A stretch of 50,332 nt of DNA, from the NCBI GenBank assembly GCA_025455005.1, contig JALONH010000020.1, positions 1 through 50,332 of the forward strand, given 5' to 3'. Position numbers and translations under genes: made by a program. This stretch comes from Cytophagaceae bacterium. GTDB lineage: Bacteria; Bacteroidota; Bacteroidia; Cytophagales; Cytophagaceae. Positions 42,517 to 50,332 of this stretch are shown here, one piece after another. The notes under the pieces were generated by a model. It was not told where the DNA came from, did not search any database, and saw nothing but the letters and a program-made list of their open reading frames with translations. The number at the start of each line of letters is the position of its first letter. The stretch's first letter is position 1.

Positions 42517-44219
42517 AGACTACGACCTTTCTTATTTTTTAACCAATTTTCTACTTGCTCCAAAGTCCATGCATTGAAACACCTGTCTTTAGTAACACCG
42601 GCTTTTTGAGCTACTAATACACCATAGTGCATATCGTGGTATCCTTTTACTTCGTGAGCATCCGGATTTATCGATATAATACACCCTTTATCCAATGCAT
42701 ATCCTATATGCCTCCAATCCATATCCAAGCGAAGAGGGTGCGCATTGATTTCGATAATTACGTGATTGGCAGCACAAGCATCAATGATTTTTTTATGATC
42801 TATCGGATACCCTTCCCGTTTGAGTAATAACCGGCCTGTTGGATGTCCCAACATAGTAGTATATGGATTTTCAACGGCTTTGATTAAGCGCTGTGTTGCT
42901 TTTTCTTCCGTCATATTCATTCCGGAATGAATAGATGCTACAATAAAATCAAATGTTTTTAAAATATCTTCCGGATAGTCTAAAGATCCATCTGTTAAAA
43001 TATCGGATTCAATTCCGGAAAAAATTTTAAACGGCGCTAACGTTTCATTAAGTTCTTTAATTTCTTTTTGCTGTGTAGCAATTTCAGGCGCTTTTAAACC
43101 TCCGGCATAAGATGCTGTTTGGCTATGATCGGAAATACCGAGATAGGAATAGCCTTTCGACTGTAAATAAGTAGCCATCGTATAGAGTGTATTTTGACCG
43201 TCACTATACGTAGTGTGGTTGTGAAACGCACCTCGGATATCGCTATCTTGAATAATATCCGATATAGAATATGTTGAAAAGAAAGTGTCTTCACGCAAGC
43301 CCTCTCGTAAATATGCCGGAACAAATGGGCTGCCAACACGTTCATAAAAAGCTTCTTCTGAAGCAAAATTTTGCCGTACTATTTGCCTATAGTTTAAACC
43401 GGATGGGGTTGATTTTTTTAAGTGATCGATAGCAGAACGATAGACAATCTGTTCAGATCCATAACGATGTGAGGCTACTACACGAATTCCAACAGGAAGG
43501 TCTTCCGGGAGGCAAGTCCCCCTCCAACAAGTAACAGAGGATAGTCTAGTATCTTCTGTCCAATCGGGATGCGCTTGAAGTTGTTTAAGTAGTTCAAAGG
43601 GCGTATCCGATGATACAATAAATTCGATTCGATCGACTATTTCCCATTGTCGAGCCACTGCTCCACTTGTAGTGATATCAGTTATTGAAAACGTATCGAT
43701 AATGCGTTGTCGAAGGATAGATATATAATTTTCAATATCGGCATAAAGAAATTCATGTGCGTGAGCTTCTTTAAATTGTAAGGCTCTTAAAATATTTTGT
43801 TGCGATTTATCTCCAAAACCTTTAAGATTTGCAATGACGTTTTGCTGACATGCTACTAATAATTTTTCTGCACTGTCTATTCCATGTTCTTTCCAGAGCG
43901 TTCGGATGCGTTTTGGTCCTACACCTTTAATTCCGATCATGCTGAGGATGCCGGCGGGTGTTTTAGATTGAAGTTCCAATAAATCAGAAAAATTGCCGGA
44001 AGATTGCCATTGTAGAATTTTTGATGCAATACTTTTTCCAAGGCCTTCGGTGTTTTCAATTTGCTCTTTAGTGAGTCCCATAATAGGAGCGGGTAGACGC
44101 TCTATGGTATACGATGCTTGCTGTATGGCTCTAATTTTAAAGGCATTTTCGTCATGCAATTCCATTAAAAGTGCAGCAAGTGCAAACTGGTCGGCAACTT
44201 CTTGATTTGATAACATCAT
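42513..44219 (-). CDS. polX: PolX-type protein with intact PHP domain and altered polymerase site
   Basis: The 568 residues contain an N-terminal 8-kDa-like helical part (HDENAFKIRAIQQASYTIE), helix-hairpin-helix motifs (GLGKSIASKIL and IGIKGVGPKRIRTLW), a nucleotidyltransferase domain and a C-terminal PHP phosphoesterase. The PHP metal ligands look complete: FHNHTTYSDG near residue 332, GISDHS, ASIHSG, IEINAHPLRLD and INPDAH. In the polymerase domain the usual GSxRR...DxD sequence reads SGAVARQWEIVDRIEF, so the second catalytic Asp is Glu two residues late and the RR pair is lost. It may work only as a 3'-5' exonuclease or AP endonuclease in repair. Coupled to the GT9 gene by ATGA. Confidence 0.9.
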   Translation of the reverse strand: MMLSNQEVADQFALAALLMELHDENAFKIRAIQQASYTIERLPAPIMGLTKEQIENTEGLGKSIASKILQWQSSGNFSDLLELQSKTPAGILSMIGIKGVGPKRIRTLWKEHGIDSAEKLLVACQQNVIANLKGFGDKSQQNILRALQFKEAHAHEFLYADIENYISILRQRIIDTFSITDITTSGAVARQWEIVDRIEFIVSSDTPFELLKQLQAHPDWTEDTRLSSVTCWRGTCLPEDLPVGIRVVASHRYGSEQIVYRSAIDHLKKSTPSGLNYRQIVRQNFASEEAFYERVGSPFVPAYLREGLREDTFFSTYSISDIIQDSDIRGAFHNHTTYSDGQNTLYTMATYLQSKGYSYLGISDHSQTASYAGGLKAPEIATQQKEIKELNETLAPFKIFSGIESDILTDGSLDYPEDILKTFDFIVASIHSGMNMTEEKATQRLIKAVENPYTTMLGHPTGRLLLKREGYPIDHKKIIDACAANHVIIEINAHPLRLDMDWRHIGYALDKGCIISINPDAHEVKGYHDMHYGVLVAQKAGVTKDRCFNAWTLEQVENWLKNKKGRSL

Positions 44220-44318
44220 ACCCTAAAGATACAGTAGTCCGGTGAAAGATGAAACAAACTCGAATAGGTACTTGTATAGTTCTAAAAATCTTATGTACTT
44301 TCCTAAAAGTTTACTTCT

Positions 44319-44726
44319 ATGAATCATTGGCTCGTTAAGTCGGAACCCTTTAAATATCCTTTTGAACAATTAATAAAAGACAAAAAAACGTGTTGGGATG
44401 GCGTTCGTAATTATCAAGCTCGAAACAATTTGAAAGCCATGAAAAAGGGAGACTTGCTATTGTTTTACCATTCTAATGAAGGTAAAGCGATTGTTGGTAT
44501 AGCTAAGGTTATAAAAGAAGCCTATCAGGATCCTACGACGGATGAAACAGCTTGGGTAGTAGTGGATATAGCACCTGTAAAAAAATTGAAAAAAGAAGTC
44601 ACGTTGGATCAATTGCGCCAGGAGCCACGGTTACAGCATATGGAATTCAATCGACTGGCCCGCCTTTCAGTACAACAAGTTAAAAAAGAGGAATTTGACA
44701 TCGTTTTAGCCCTAGCCGGGGAATAG
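44319..44726 (+). CDS. EVE domain protein
   Basis: The 135 residues form one EVE domain: HWLVKSEPFKYPFEQL at the start, CWDGVRNYQARNNLKAMKKG near residue 24 and DLLLFYHSNEGKAIVGIAKV. EVE domains, related to PUA and YTH folds, bind modified bases in DNA or RNA. A single-domain housekeeping form like this one is widespread and has no proven target. It reads in the same direction as pyrR with 65 bp between them and its own upstream region; no restriction or nuclease gene is nearby. Confidence 0.92.
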   Translation: MNHWLVKSEPFKYPFEQLIKDKKTCWDGVRNYQARNNLKAMKKGDLLLFYHSNEGKAIVGIAKVIKEAYQDPTTDETAWVVVDIAPVKKLKKEVTLDQLRQEPRLQHMEFNRLARLSVQQVKKEEFDIVLALAGE

Positions 44727-44766
44727 GTGTGTACAACTTTTGACTAGGTTAATTTCTTAAAAATAG

Positions 44767-44774
44767 TATATTTG
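44767..44774 (+). promoter_or_regulatory. -7 promoter box of pyrR-pyrB
   Basis: TATATTTG fits TAnnTTTG exactly and ends 17 bp before the pyrR ATG. The nearest upstream TTG is 24 bp away, a little far for a -33 box. I see no PyrR-binding loop or attenuator hairpin in the short leader. Confidence 0.55.
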
Positions 44775-44791
44775 AACCGATTCCTCTTATC

Positions 44792-45331
44792 ATGTCTAAG
44801 CGTATCATCATTGATAACGACCTGTTGCAAATCATGCTGGATCGATTGTGTCAACAACTCATCGAATCCCATGATACTTTTTCTGATTCTGTATTAATTG
44901 CTTTGCAGCCTCGGGGCGTAACGTTAGGTAATCGAATTCAAAAAAAACTTTCTAAAATGGTAAAAAAAGAAATTCCTTTGGGATATCTCGATGTGACCTT
45001 TTTTAGAGATGATTTTCGACGGAATGAGTCACTTATAAAAGCAAACGCCACTAATGTTCCTTTTTTAATAGAAGATAAGAAAGTTATATTGATTGATGAT
45101 GTATTATATACCGGACGAACCATACGAGCGGCCATGGATGCCATGTTGGCTTTTGGTCGGCCGAAGAAGGTAGAATTATTATCGTTAATCAATCGAAAAT
45201 ACAGCAGGGATATGCCCATACAGCCTACCTTTGTGGGTAAGGAAGTCATCTGCTTAGAATCAGAAAAAGTATTAGTAGAATTAAGCCCACAAGAAGGCGG
45301 TAAAGATACGATTTGGTTAGTTAAGAAATAG
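44792..45331 (+). CDS. pyrR: PyrR: uracil phosphoribosyltransferase/pyr regulator
   Basis: A type I phosphoribosyltransferase fold of 179 residues. The PRPP loop is VILIDDVLYTGRTIRAAMDA near residue 95; IALQPRGVTLGNRIQ and GYLDVTFFRDD are PyrR family marks. In other bacteria PyrR binds pyr mRNA and attenuates transcription when UMP is high, and also makes UMP from uracil. Here no leader attenuator is visible, so only the enzymatic role is supported directly. pyrB starts 9 bp after its stop, so the pair is an operon. Confidence 0.93.
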   Translation: MSKRIIIDNDLLQIMLDRLCQQLIESHDTFSDSVLIALQPRGVTLGNRIQKKLSKMVKKEIPLGYLDVTFFRDDFRRNESLIKANATNVPFLIEDKKVILIDDVLYTGRTIRAAMDAMLAFGRPKKVELLSLINRKYSRDMPIQPTFVGKEVICLESEKVLVELSPQEGGKDTIWLVKK

Positions 45332-45340
45332 CACACACGC

Positions 45341-46264
45341 ATGAGTCAACTTTCGGTAAAACATCTCTTAGGCATTAAAGATCTTAGCGGAAAAGATATA
45401 GAGCTCATTTTAGAAACAGCCAAACATTTTAAAGAAGTAATCAATCGTCCCATTAAAAAAGTACCTTCCTTACGGGATGTTACCATTGCCAATGTGTTTT
45501 TTGAAAACTCTACCCGCACACGATTATCCTTTGAACTAGCACAAAAACGATTATCTGCAGATGTAATTAATTTTTCTGCATCCGCTAGCTCTGTTAAAAA
45601 AGGAGAGACCTTACTGGATACCGTAAACAACATATTAGCCATGAAAGTAGATATGATTGTGATGCGACATGCGAGTGTTGGAGCACCCCATTTTTTGGCA
45701 AAGCACATTAAGGCTAATATTGTAAATGCAGGAGATGGAACCCACGAACATCCTACTCAAGCATTATTAGATAGCTTTTCCATTAAAGAAAAATTAGGTA
45801 CTGTAGGCGGTAAGAAAGTTTGTATCTTTGGAGATATTTTGCATTCCAGAGTAGCGCTTTCTAATATATTCGCCTTACAAAAACAAGGAGCAGAAGTGAT
45901 GGTTTGTGGACCGTCAACGCTTATTCCTAAACACATACATGAATTAGGCGTAAAAGTAGAACATGATATACGAAAGGCCTTATTGTGGTGCGATGTAGCG
46001 AATGTATTGCGCATACAATTAGAGCGTCAAACCATAAAATATTTTCCTACCTTACGAGAGTACTCTCAATATTATGGAATCAATAAACCTTTATTGGACT
46101 CATTAAATAAAGAAATCGTCATCATGCATCCGGGACCAATCAATCGAGGGGTAGAATTAAGCAGTGATGTAGCGGATAGTGGACATTCCATTATTTTAAA
46201 CCAAGTAGAAAATGGAGTTGCCGTTCGGATGGCGGTATTATATTTACTTGCCGGAGTGAAGTGA
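45341..46264 (+). CDS. pyrB: Aspartate carbamoyltransferase catalytic chain
   Basis: It makes N-carbamoyl-aspartate, the first committed step of pyrimidine synthesis. The carbamoyl-phosphate motif STRTRLSFE is near residue 57 and HPTQALLD near residue 137; IMHPGPINRGVELSSDVAD closes the active site. The 307 residues match the catalytic chain. No pyrI regulatory chain follows, so it is probably an unregulated trimer or the PyrR-linked type. It is second in the pyrR-pyrB operon. Confidence 0.96.
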   Translation: MSQLSVKHLLGIKDLSGKDIELILETAKHFKEVINRPIKKVPSLRDVTIANVFFENSTRTRLSFELAQKRLSADVINFSASASSVKKGETLLDTVNNILAMKVDMIVMRHASVGAPHFLAKHIKANIVNAGDGTHEHPTQALLDSFSIKEKLGTVGGKKVCIFGDILHSRVALSNIFALQKQGAEVMVCGPSTLIPKHIHELGVKVEHDIRKALLWCDVANVLRIQLERQTIKYFPTLREYSQYYGINKPLLDSLNKEIVIMHPGPINRGVELSSDVADSGHSIILNQVENGVAVRMAVLYLLAGVK

Positions 46265-46483
46265 TGGTATAAACCATCTATTCTAAAATAACCTACAACT
46301 CAAGGGGTAATCGTCTCGAATGATTGTATCCGGAGGAAGATTCAAATTTACTTTTAGTATCGTGTCTTTTTGTGTATTTTGAGCGTAAATACAGGAAGAT
46401 GAACTATGTAAAAGTCATAGTAAGTTGTTACTAATGCTGTATCTTTATTTAAATTAGAATAAAAATATAATTGAAAATTAAAA

Positions 46484-46609
46484 ATGAAAACGAATCTAGT
46501 ACTTGCACTTATTCTTGGGATGTTATGGACGGCATGTAATTATGGTCATAAAAATCAAAGTTGGCATCCTCGGACCGGATCTAAAATGAAAGCCGGTCAT
46601 AATCGGTAA
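46484..46609 (+). CDS. 41-residue predicted lipoprotein
   Basis: A short frame beginning KTNLVLALILGMLWTAC has a lipoprotein signal peptide with the lipobox LWTAC; the mature part is only about 25 residues (NYGHKNQSWHPRTGSKMKAG and HNR). A T-tract terminator follows 6 bp after the stop, which supports it as a real transcript. The mature part is basic and rich in His. The function is unknown. The A-rich stretch before the ATG is a usual translation start in this phylum. Between pyrB and this gene are 219 bp in which I see no other gene. Confidence 0.65.
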   Translation: MKTNLVLALILGMLWTACNYGHKNQSWHPRTGSKMKAGHNR

Positions 46610-46614
46610 TATCG

Positions 46615-46638
46615 AAAGGCAGTTCATTCTGCCTTTTT
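46615..46638 (+). terminator. Terminator of the tiny lipoprotein gene
   Basis: AAAGGCAG and CTGCCTTT form an 8-bp stem with a 6-base loop, followed by T residues. Confidence 0.85.
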
Positions 46639-46748
46639 TTATGTCAACCTTTTAACGTATTGATTTGTTAAATAAAGATAGAAGGACTTTGTATTCTTCT
46701 TCAAAGAAAGGAAAATACTGAGTATCTTTATCCTGTAGTTTACAGGTT

Positions 46749-47453
46749 ATGAGAAAAATTATAGTAGCGATTGATGGGTATTCTGCATGCGGGAAAAGCA
46801 CGACAGCTAAACTGTTAGCTGCAAAATTAGGGTATTCTTATATTGATACCGGTGCCATGTATAGAGCCGTTACTCTATATTTTCTCCAACATTATATTCC
46901 ATTGACGGATCCCAAAGATATTTTAGAGGCCTTGGAGAACATCCATATTCAGTTTCAACATGTTGCTAAAACCGGTAAAAGTGAGCTTTATTTGAATGGA
47001 TTGAATGTCGAAGATGAAATTCGAAAAATGTATGTATCGGATAAAGTAAGTGAAGTAAGTGCCTTGCCGCAGGTTCGCAAACAGTTGACAGAGATGCAAC
47101 GTAAGATTGGGAAAAAGAAAGGTGTAGTGATGGATGGCAGGGATATAGGTACAACTGTTTTCCCGGATGCAGAACTTAAAATATTTATGACCGCTGATAT
47201 GCGGGTAAGAGCGTATCGAAGGCAATTAGAATTGTTAGAGAAAAAACAAATAGTAGATTTAGATGATATTATGGCTAATTTGGAGCATAGAGATCATATC
47301 GACAGGACGCGACAAGAAAGCCCTTTACGAAAGGCCTTAAATGCTTTTGAAATAGATAGTACCTATATTACTGTTGAGGAGCAAGTGGATTGTATATTAA
47401 ACTTGGCAGTAAGTAAAATGATAGAACTAGAGTTCCCAATATCGAAAATATGA
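46749..47453 (+). CDS. cmk: Cytidylate kinase
   Basis: It phosphorylates CMP and dCMP. The P-loop is AIDGYSACGKSTTAKLLA at residues 7-24, followed by YSYIDTGAMYRAVTLYFL; MDGRDIGTTVFPDAELKIFM and REDxx-like RDHIDRTRQESPL are further marks. The 234 residues are normal. Its stop codon overlaps the ispH start (ATGA), so the two are translated together; cmk and ispH (lytB) are also close in other genomes of the phylum. Confidence 0.96.
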   Translation: MRKIIVAIDGYSACGKSTTAKLLAAKLGYSYIDTGAMYRAVTLYFLQHYIPLTDPKDILEALENIHIQFQHVAKTGKSELYLNGLNVEDEIRKMYVSDKVSEVSALPQVRKQLTEMQRKIGKKKGVVMDGRDIGTTVFPDAELKIFMTADMRVRAYRRQLELLEKKQIVDLDDIMANLEHRDHIDRTRQESPLRKALNAFEIDSTYITVEEQVDCILNLAVSKMIELEFPISKI

Positions 47454-48325
47454 TAGTAGACATAGATAAAAATTCAGGCTATTGTTTCGGAGTTGAATTT
47501 GCCATACAAATGGCAGAAGACGAAATGGAAGCGGGCGGTCCCTTGTATTGTTTAGGCGACATTGTTCATAACAGTATGGAAGTGGAACGTTTGGCCAAAA
47601 AGGGATTACGTATTATCGATCGAGAACAATTAAAAGAATTGAGAGATTGTAAAGTGCTCATACGAGCACATGGAGAGCCTCCGGAGACCTACCAGATGGC
47701 CTTGGACAATAATATTGAATTAATTGATGCATCTTGTCCGGTAGTCTTAAAACTGCAAAATAGAGTAAAAGCATCCTTTGACTCCATGGAAGAACAAAAT
47801 GGACAAATTGTAATTTATGGTCAACCCGGACATGCCGAAGTTGTTGGTTTAATAGGTCAGACAGAACAAAAAGCTATTGTTATAACGGGTGAACAAGATT
47901 TAGAAAAGATTGATTTTAATCGTCCGGTTACTTTATATAGTCAAACGACCAAGAGTACGCAAGGCTTTTATAAAATGAAAGAATTAATGGAAGCTCGAGT
48001 TCAAGAGGCCGGTAAAGAGCTGCAAGACTTTGACTACAACGATAGTATTTGTAGACAAGTATCCAATCGTGAGCCGCAATTACAAAAGTTTTCTAAGGAT
48101 TATGATGTCATCATATTTGTGAGTGGGAAGAAAAGTTCGAATGGAAAGGCATTATATGGTGTTTGTAAGCAAATAAATGAGCGTAGTTATTTTGTAGAAA
48201 ACGAAACAGAATTAGTACAAGAATGGTTTCATAAAGATGAACGAGTAGGAATCTGTGGAGCCACTTCCACCCCCATGTGGTTAATGGAACAAGTAGCGAA
48301 TCATATTCGGAATTATCAATGGTAG
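47450..48325 (+). CDS. ispH: 4-hydroxy-3-methylbut-2-enyl diphosphate reductase
   Basis: The last enzyme of the MEP pathway to isoprenoids, an iron-sulfur protein. The three cluster Cys are in GYCFGVEFA (residue 12), DASCPVV (about 95) and GICGATSTP (about 269). RAHGEPPETYQMA carries the conserved His. The 291 residues fit the family. It is coupled to cmk by a 4-bp overlap and is 10 bp before the DUF502 gene, so all three are probably one operon. Confidence 0.96.
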   Translation: MIVDIDKNSGYCFGVEFAIQMAEDEMEAGGPLYCLGDIVHNSMEVERLAKKGLRIIDREQLKELRDCKVLIRAHGEPPETYQMALDNNIELIDASCPVVLKLQNRVKASFDSMEEQNGQIVIYGQPGHAEVVGLIGQTEQKAIVITGEQDLEKIDFNRPVTLYSQTTKSTQGFYKMKELMEARVQEAGKELQDFDYNDSICRQVSNREPQLQKFSKDYDVIIFVSGKKSSNGKALYGVCKQINERSYFVENETELVQEWFHKDERVGICGATSTPMWLMEQVANHIRNYQW

Positions 48326-48335
48326 GTATAGCACT

Positions 48336-48896
48336 ATGAAGATTATAATACGGTATTTTATCCGCGGATTAGTGTTTTTAATACCCATTGTGGTAACCGT
48401 ATATATTATTCGACTGTTTATTCATCTTTTACAGCAATTAATTCCTCAGCTTTTTGGGGAATCCGTTGGTGTGTGGTGGGGAGCCTTGATAGTTTTAGGC
48501 TTCATTACAATAGTAGGTATGGTCACCTCTATTTTTATTGTAAAACCGTTCTTTTCTTTAATTGAAAACTATATTTATAAAATTCCATTCATTAATATTA
48601 TTTATTCCTCTACGAAAGATATCGTAGGTTCCTTTGTAGGAGATAAGAAGAAGTTTGAACATCCTGTAATGGTGTATTTGGATGAAACGCAACGTATTGC
48701 ACGGTTGGGTTTTATTACGCGAGAGTTTGTAGGACATCCTGATTTAGAGGGGTATGTTTCTGTTTACTTCCCACATGCGTATAATATTTCCGGTAATATT
48801 ATTTTGGTACAGAAAAGCCGAATTAAAGAATTGACTATCAGTAGTCGGGAGGCGATGAAGTTTTTAGTTTCCGGAGGTATCACCGGTGATGTTTAA
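48336..48896 (+). CDS. DUF502 family membrane protein
   Basis: The 186 residues begin with a membrane helix (RYFIRGLVFLIPIVVTVYII), have a second near residues 45-75 (GALIVLGFITIVGMVTSIFI), and then the family's IPFINIIYSSTKDIVGSF followed by a soluble domain ending MKFLVSGG. DUF502 proteins are widespread inner-membrane proteins of unknown function. It is 10 bp downstream of ispH. No catalytic residues are evident. Confidence 0.9.
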   Translation: MKIIIRYFIRGLVFLIPIVVTVYIIRLFIHLLQQLIPQLFGESVGVWWGALIVLGFITIVGMVTSIFIVKPFFSLIENYIYKIPFINIIYSSTKDIVGSFVGDKKKFEHPVMVYLDETQRIARLGFITREFVGHPDLEGYVSVYFPHAYNISGNIILVQKSRIKELTISSREAMKFLVSGGITGDV

Positions 48897-48902
48897 CAAG
48901 TA

Positions 48903-48924
48903 TTAACTTATTGTTAACTTATTG
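48903..48924. repeat. Tandem 11-bp repeat after the DUF502 gene
   Basis: TTAACTTATTG occurs twice head to tail, followed by a T run. It stands just after the DUF502 stop codon; no stem can be formed. Confidence 0.5.
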
Positions 48925-49023
48925 TTTTTTAAATATTACGCAAAATGGCAATTTGTTAAATTTTCAACTTTCCCCTTAACATTGGGATAATATACCCATA
49001 ATTATATAGTAATAAGGTAGCGT

Positions 49024-49031
49024 TACTTTTG
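49024..49031 (+). promoter_or_regulatory. -7 promoter box of the TonB-dependent receptor gene
   Basis: TACTTTTG fits TAnnTTTG exactly and stands 27 bp before the ATG at 49059. No -33 TTG is found at normal spacing. Confidence 0.5.
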
Positions 49032-49058
49032 TCCCGTTCAAGTGACTAAACTAAGATC

Positions 49059-50332
49059 ATGCTTCAACGCTCTGTTTCCAAATCCTTTCTATTTACAATC
49101 GTTTTCGTAATAGGTTATTTTACTTCGTTTGCTCAAAGTGCTTCCATCCGAGGCGTTGTAGCCGATTCTGCTACCTTTGAAACCATCATCGGGGCCATCA
49201 TCACGGTAAAAGAAAATGCTTCCATGGGTGCTCAAACCGATTGGGAAGGTAAGTTTATGATACCAAATATAAAACCGGGAACCTACACGTTAAGAGTAAA
49301 TTATACCGGATATGTTACAAAAGAATTACCCCCTATTACCATTGTAGGGAGTGAGTCGAAGCAACTCGATACGGTCTTCCTTTCCTTAAATATAGATGTT
49401 CCAAGAGTAATTATAGAAGCGGAACGACCTACGAATACTTCTGAGGCGGTTATTGAAGAAATTAGAGTTCAAGAGGAAGTGGTTTCCGGTACCTCAGCTC
49501 AAGATATTTCTAAAACAACAGACCGCGATGCAGCCGCTGTTGCTTCAAGAGTATCCGGTGTAACTATCATAGATAACAGTTTTATTCTAGTTCGCGGTTT
49601 GAATCGCCGGTACAATGGTATCATGTTGAATGGCGTAATGGCTCCATCTACTGAAATAGATTCTAGAGCCTTTGCTTTAGATTTGATTCCAAGTAACATG
49701 ATCGATAGAATATTGGTATATAAATCGGCATCAGATGATCTACCGGCGGATATGACAGGTTCATTAGTTAAATTGTATACCCGTGCTACTGTATCTCAAA
49801 AGTTTACACAGGTTACCTTGGGTCTGGGATATCGACCGGGGACTACGTTTACGAATCAATATTCTCAAACCCTAAGTTCAACCGATTGGCTTGGGTTTGA
49901 TAGCAAAAGAGCATTTCCTAATTCATTCCCAACTAATTTAAATGCACCCGATATTATTTTTGATCCTCAAGCTCAAGAAAATGCTGCTAAACAATTAAAT
50001 AATGATTGGAATATTAATGAGCGCTTTTTATTGCCGGATGTTCGGGTTGGATTAAATATGGGGCGTTTCTTTTATGTAGGTAAAGTGAAATTGAGTAACA
50101 TAACATCTGTTAACTACAGTTCTACCAATCAATATTACAATGCTGAAAGAAGTCGGAACTTATATAATGGTAATGATCCAACAGAAATTTTTACATACGA
50201 TTTTGCAACACTTCAAAAAAATGCACGAGTAGGTATTTTGTTTAACTGGCAAGCCTATATCAACGATCGTAATAAAATAGAGTTCAGAAACATGTTTAAT
50301 CAGAATGGTCAAAGTGAAACGGTGTTAAGAAC
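49059..50332 (+). CDS. TonB-dependent receptor, 5' part
   Basis: The frame starts at the ATG at 49059 and is open to the window edge (about 424 codons), so the gene is cut off. A signal peptide (SFLFTIVFVIGYFTSFAQ) is followed by a CarboxypepD_reg-like domain, ASIRGVVADSATFETIIGAI to about residue 110, and a plug domain with SGVTIIDNSFILVRGLNRRY and DLPADMTGSLVKLYT. This is the SusC-like or TonB outer-membrane receptor layout of the phylum. The barrel domain has begun at the edge. The ligand is unknown; no SusD partner can be seen in the window. Confidence 0.9.
   Translation, partial: MLQRSVSKSFLFTIVFVIGYFTSFAQSASIRGVVADSATFETIIGAIITVKENASMGAQTDWEGKFMIPNIKPGTYTLRVNYTGYVTKELPPITIVGSESKQLDTVFLSLNIDVPRVIIEAERPTNTSEAVIEEIRVQEEVVSGTSAQDISKTTDRDAAAVASRVSGVTIIDNSFILVRGLNRRYNGIMLNGVMAPSTEIDSRAFALDLIPSNMIDRILVYKSASDDLPADMTGSLVKLYTRATVSQKFTQVTLGLGYRPGTTFTNQYSQTLSSTDWLGFDSKRAFPNSFPTNLNAPDIIFDPQAQENAAKQLNNDWNINERFLLPDVRVGLNMGRFFYVGKVKLSNITSVNYSSTNQYYNAERSRNLYNGNDPTEIFTYDFATLQKNARVGILFNWQAYINDRNKIEFRNMFNQNGQSETVLR

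Noticed and set aside
44319-44726. EVE-domain gene as part of a defence island
   Set aside because: It is a single-domain form among housekeeping genes, with no McrB, nuclease or methylase gene nearby.
44727-44791. PyrR attenuator in front of pyrR
   Set aside because: The leader is too short and holds no hairpin pair; only a promoter box is seen.
46283-46413. A minus-strand frame after pyrB reading YAQNTQKDTILKVNLNLPPD
   Set aside because: It looks somewhat protein-like, but it has no start codon, is only about 43 codons and meets a stop upstream; it may be a gene remnant but cannot be supported.
1-50332. tRNA, rRNA and CRISPR arrays
   Set aside because: No cloverleaf, rRNA-like stretch or evenly spaced repeat array was recognised on reading the intergenic spaces.

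Overview
The window looks like chromosome from an AT-rich member of the Bacteroidota. The signs are a GNAT-argG-argC-argD-argF'-argB-argE-argH arginine operon with an N-acyl-ornithine type transcarbamylase, a fused aspartokinase/homoserine dehydrogenase followed by thrB and thrC, a SusC-like TonB-dependent receptor, many small outer-membrane barrels, and -7 promoter boxes of the TAnnTTTG type. I cannot place it below phylum. Most of it is housekeeping. No tRNA, rRNA, CRISPR array, integrase or transposase gene was seen.

Layout. 1-5223: the 3' end of a tail-collar surface protein, then a minus-strand glycan cluster (GT4, a GT2-like enzyme, GT2, and two FkbM methyltransferases). 5325-8785: an ABC-F ATPase, a lipoprotein and rlmN. 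8921-16882: a beta-barrel protein, clpB, an interrupted outer-membrane gene, a small DUF5362-like membrane protein, dnaK and an SDR oxidoreductase. 16890-20036: inorganic pyrophosphatase, then three poorly known minus-strand genes, one with an S24/UmuD-like fold. 20124-29141: the minus-strand arginine operon, interrupted by a dead four-helix-bundle (S23) gene. 29565-35172: a TetR-ABC-HlyD-TolC operon. 35324-40249: thrA-thrB-thrC. 40821-41438: an outer-membrane gene broken by a stop codon. 41551-44219: a GT9 heptosyltransferase-like gene and polX. 44319-48896: an EVE-domain gene, pyrR-pyrB, a tiny lipoprotein, cmk-ispH and a DUF502 gene. 49059 to the end: a TonB-dependent receptor running off the window.

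How the genes work together. The arginine operon holds every step from glutamate acylation to argininosuccinate cleavage except carbamoyl-phosphate synthesis. The residue at the substrate-deciding position of the transcarbamylase is Val, which points to N-succinyl rather than N-acetyl intermediates. The thr genes give the route from aspartate to threonine except for aspartate semialdehyde dehydrogenase. The TetR-ABC-HlyD-TolC genes form one tripartite export unit that probably represses itself through a perfect palindrome between its promoter boxes.

The most interesting points are the ABC exporter whose ATPase motifs are nearly all altered although the gene is intact; the candidate N-acyl-glutamate synthase heading the arg operon; an 18-bp element shared by the clpB and dnaK upstream regions; a hidden outer-membrane gene broken only at a run of ten A residues; a PolX with an altered polymerase site; a small terminal-inverted-repeat element between thrB and thrC; and a strong excess of the tetranucleotide CCGG that is absent from one FkbM gene.
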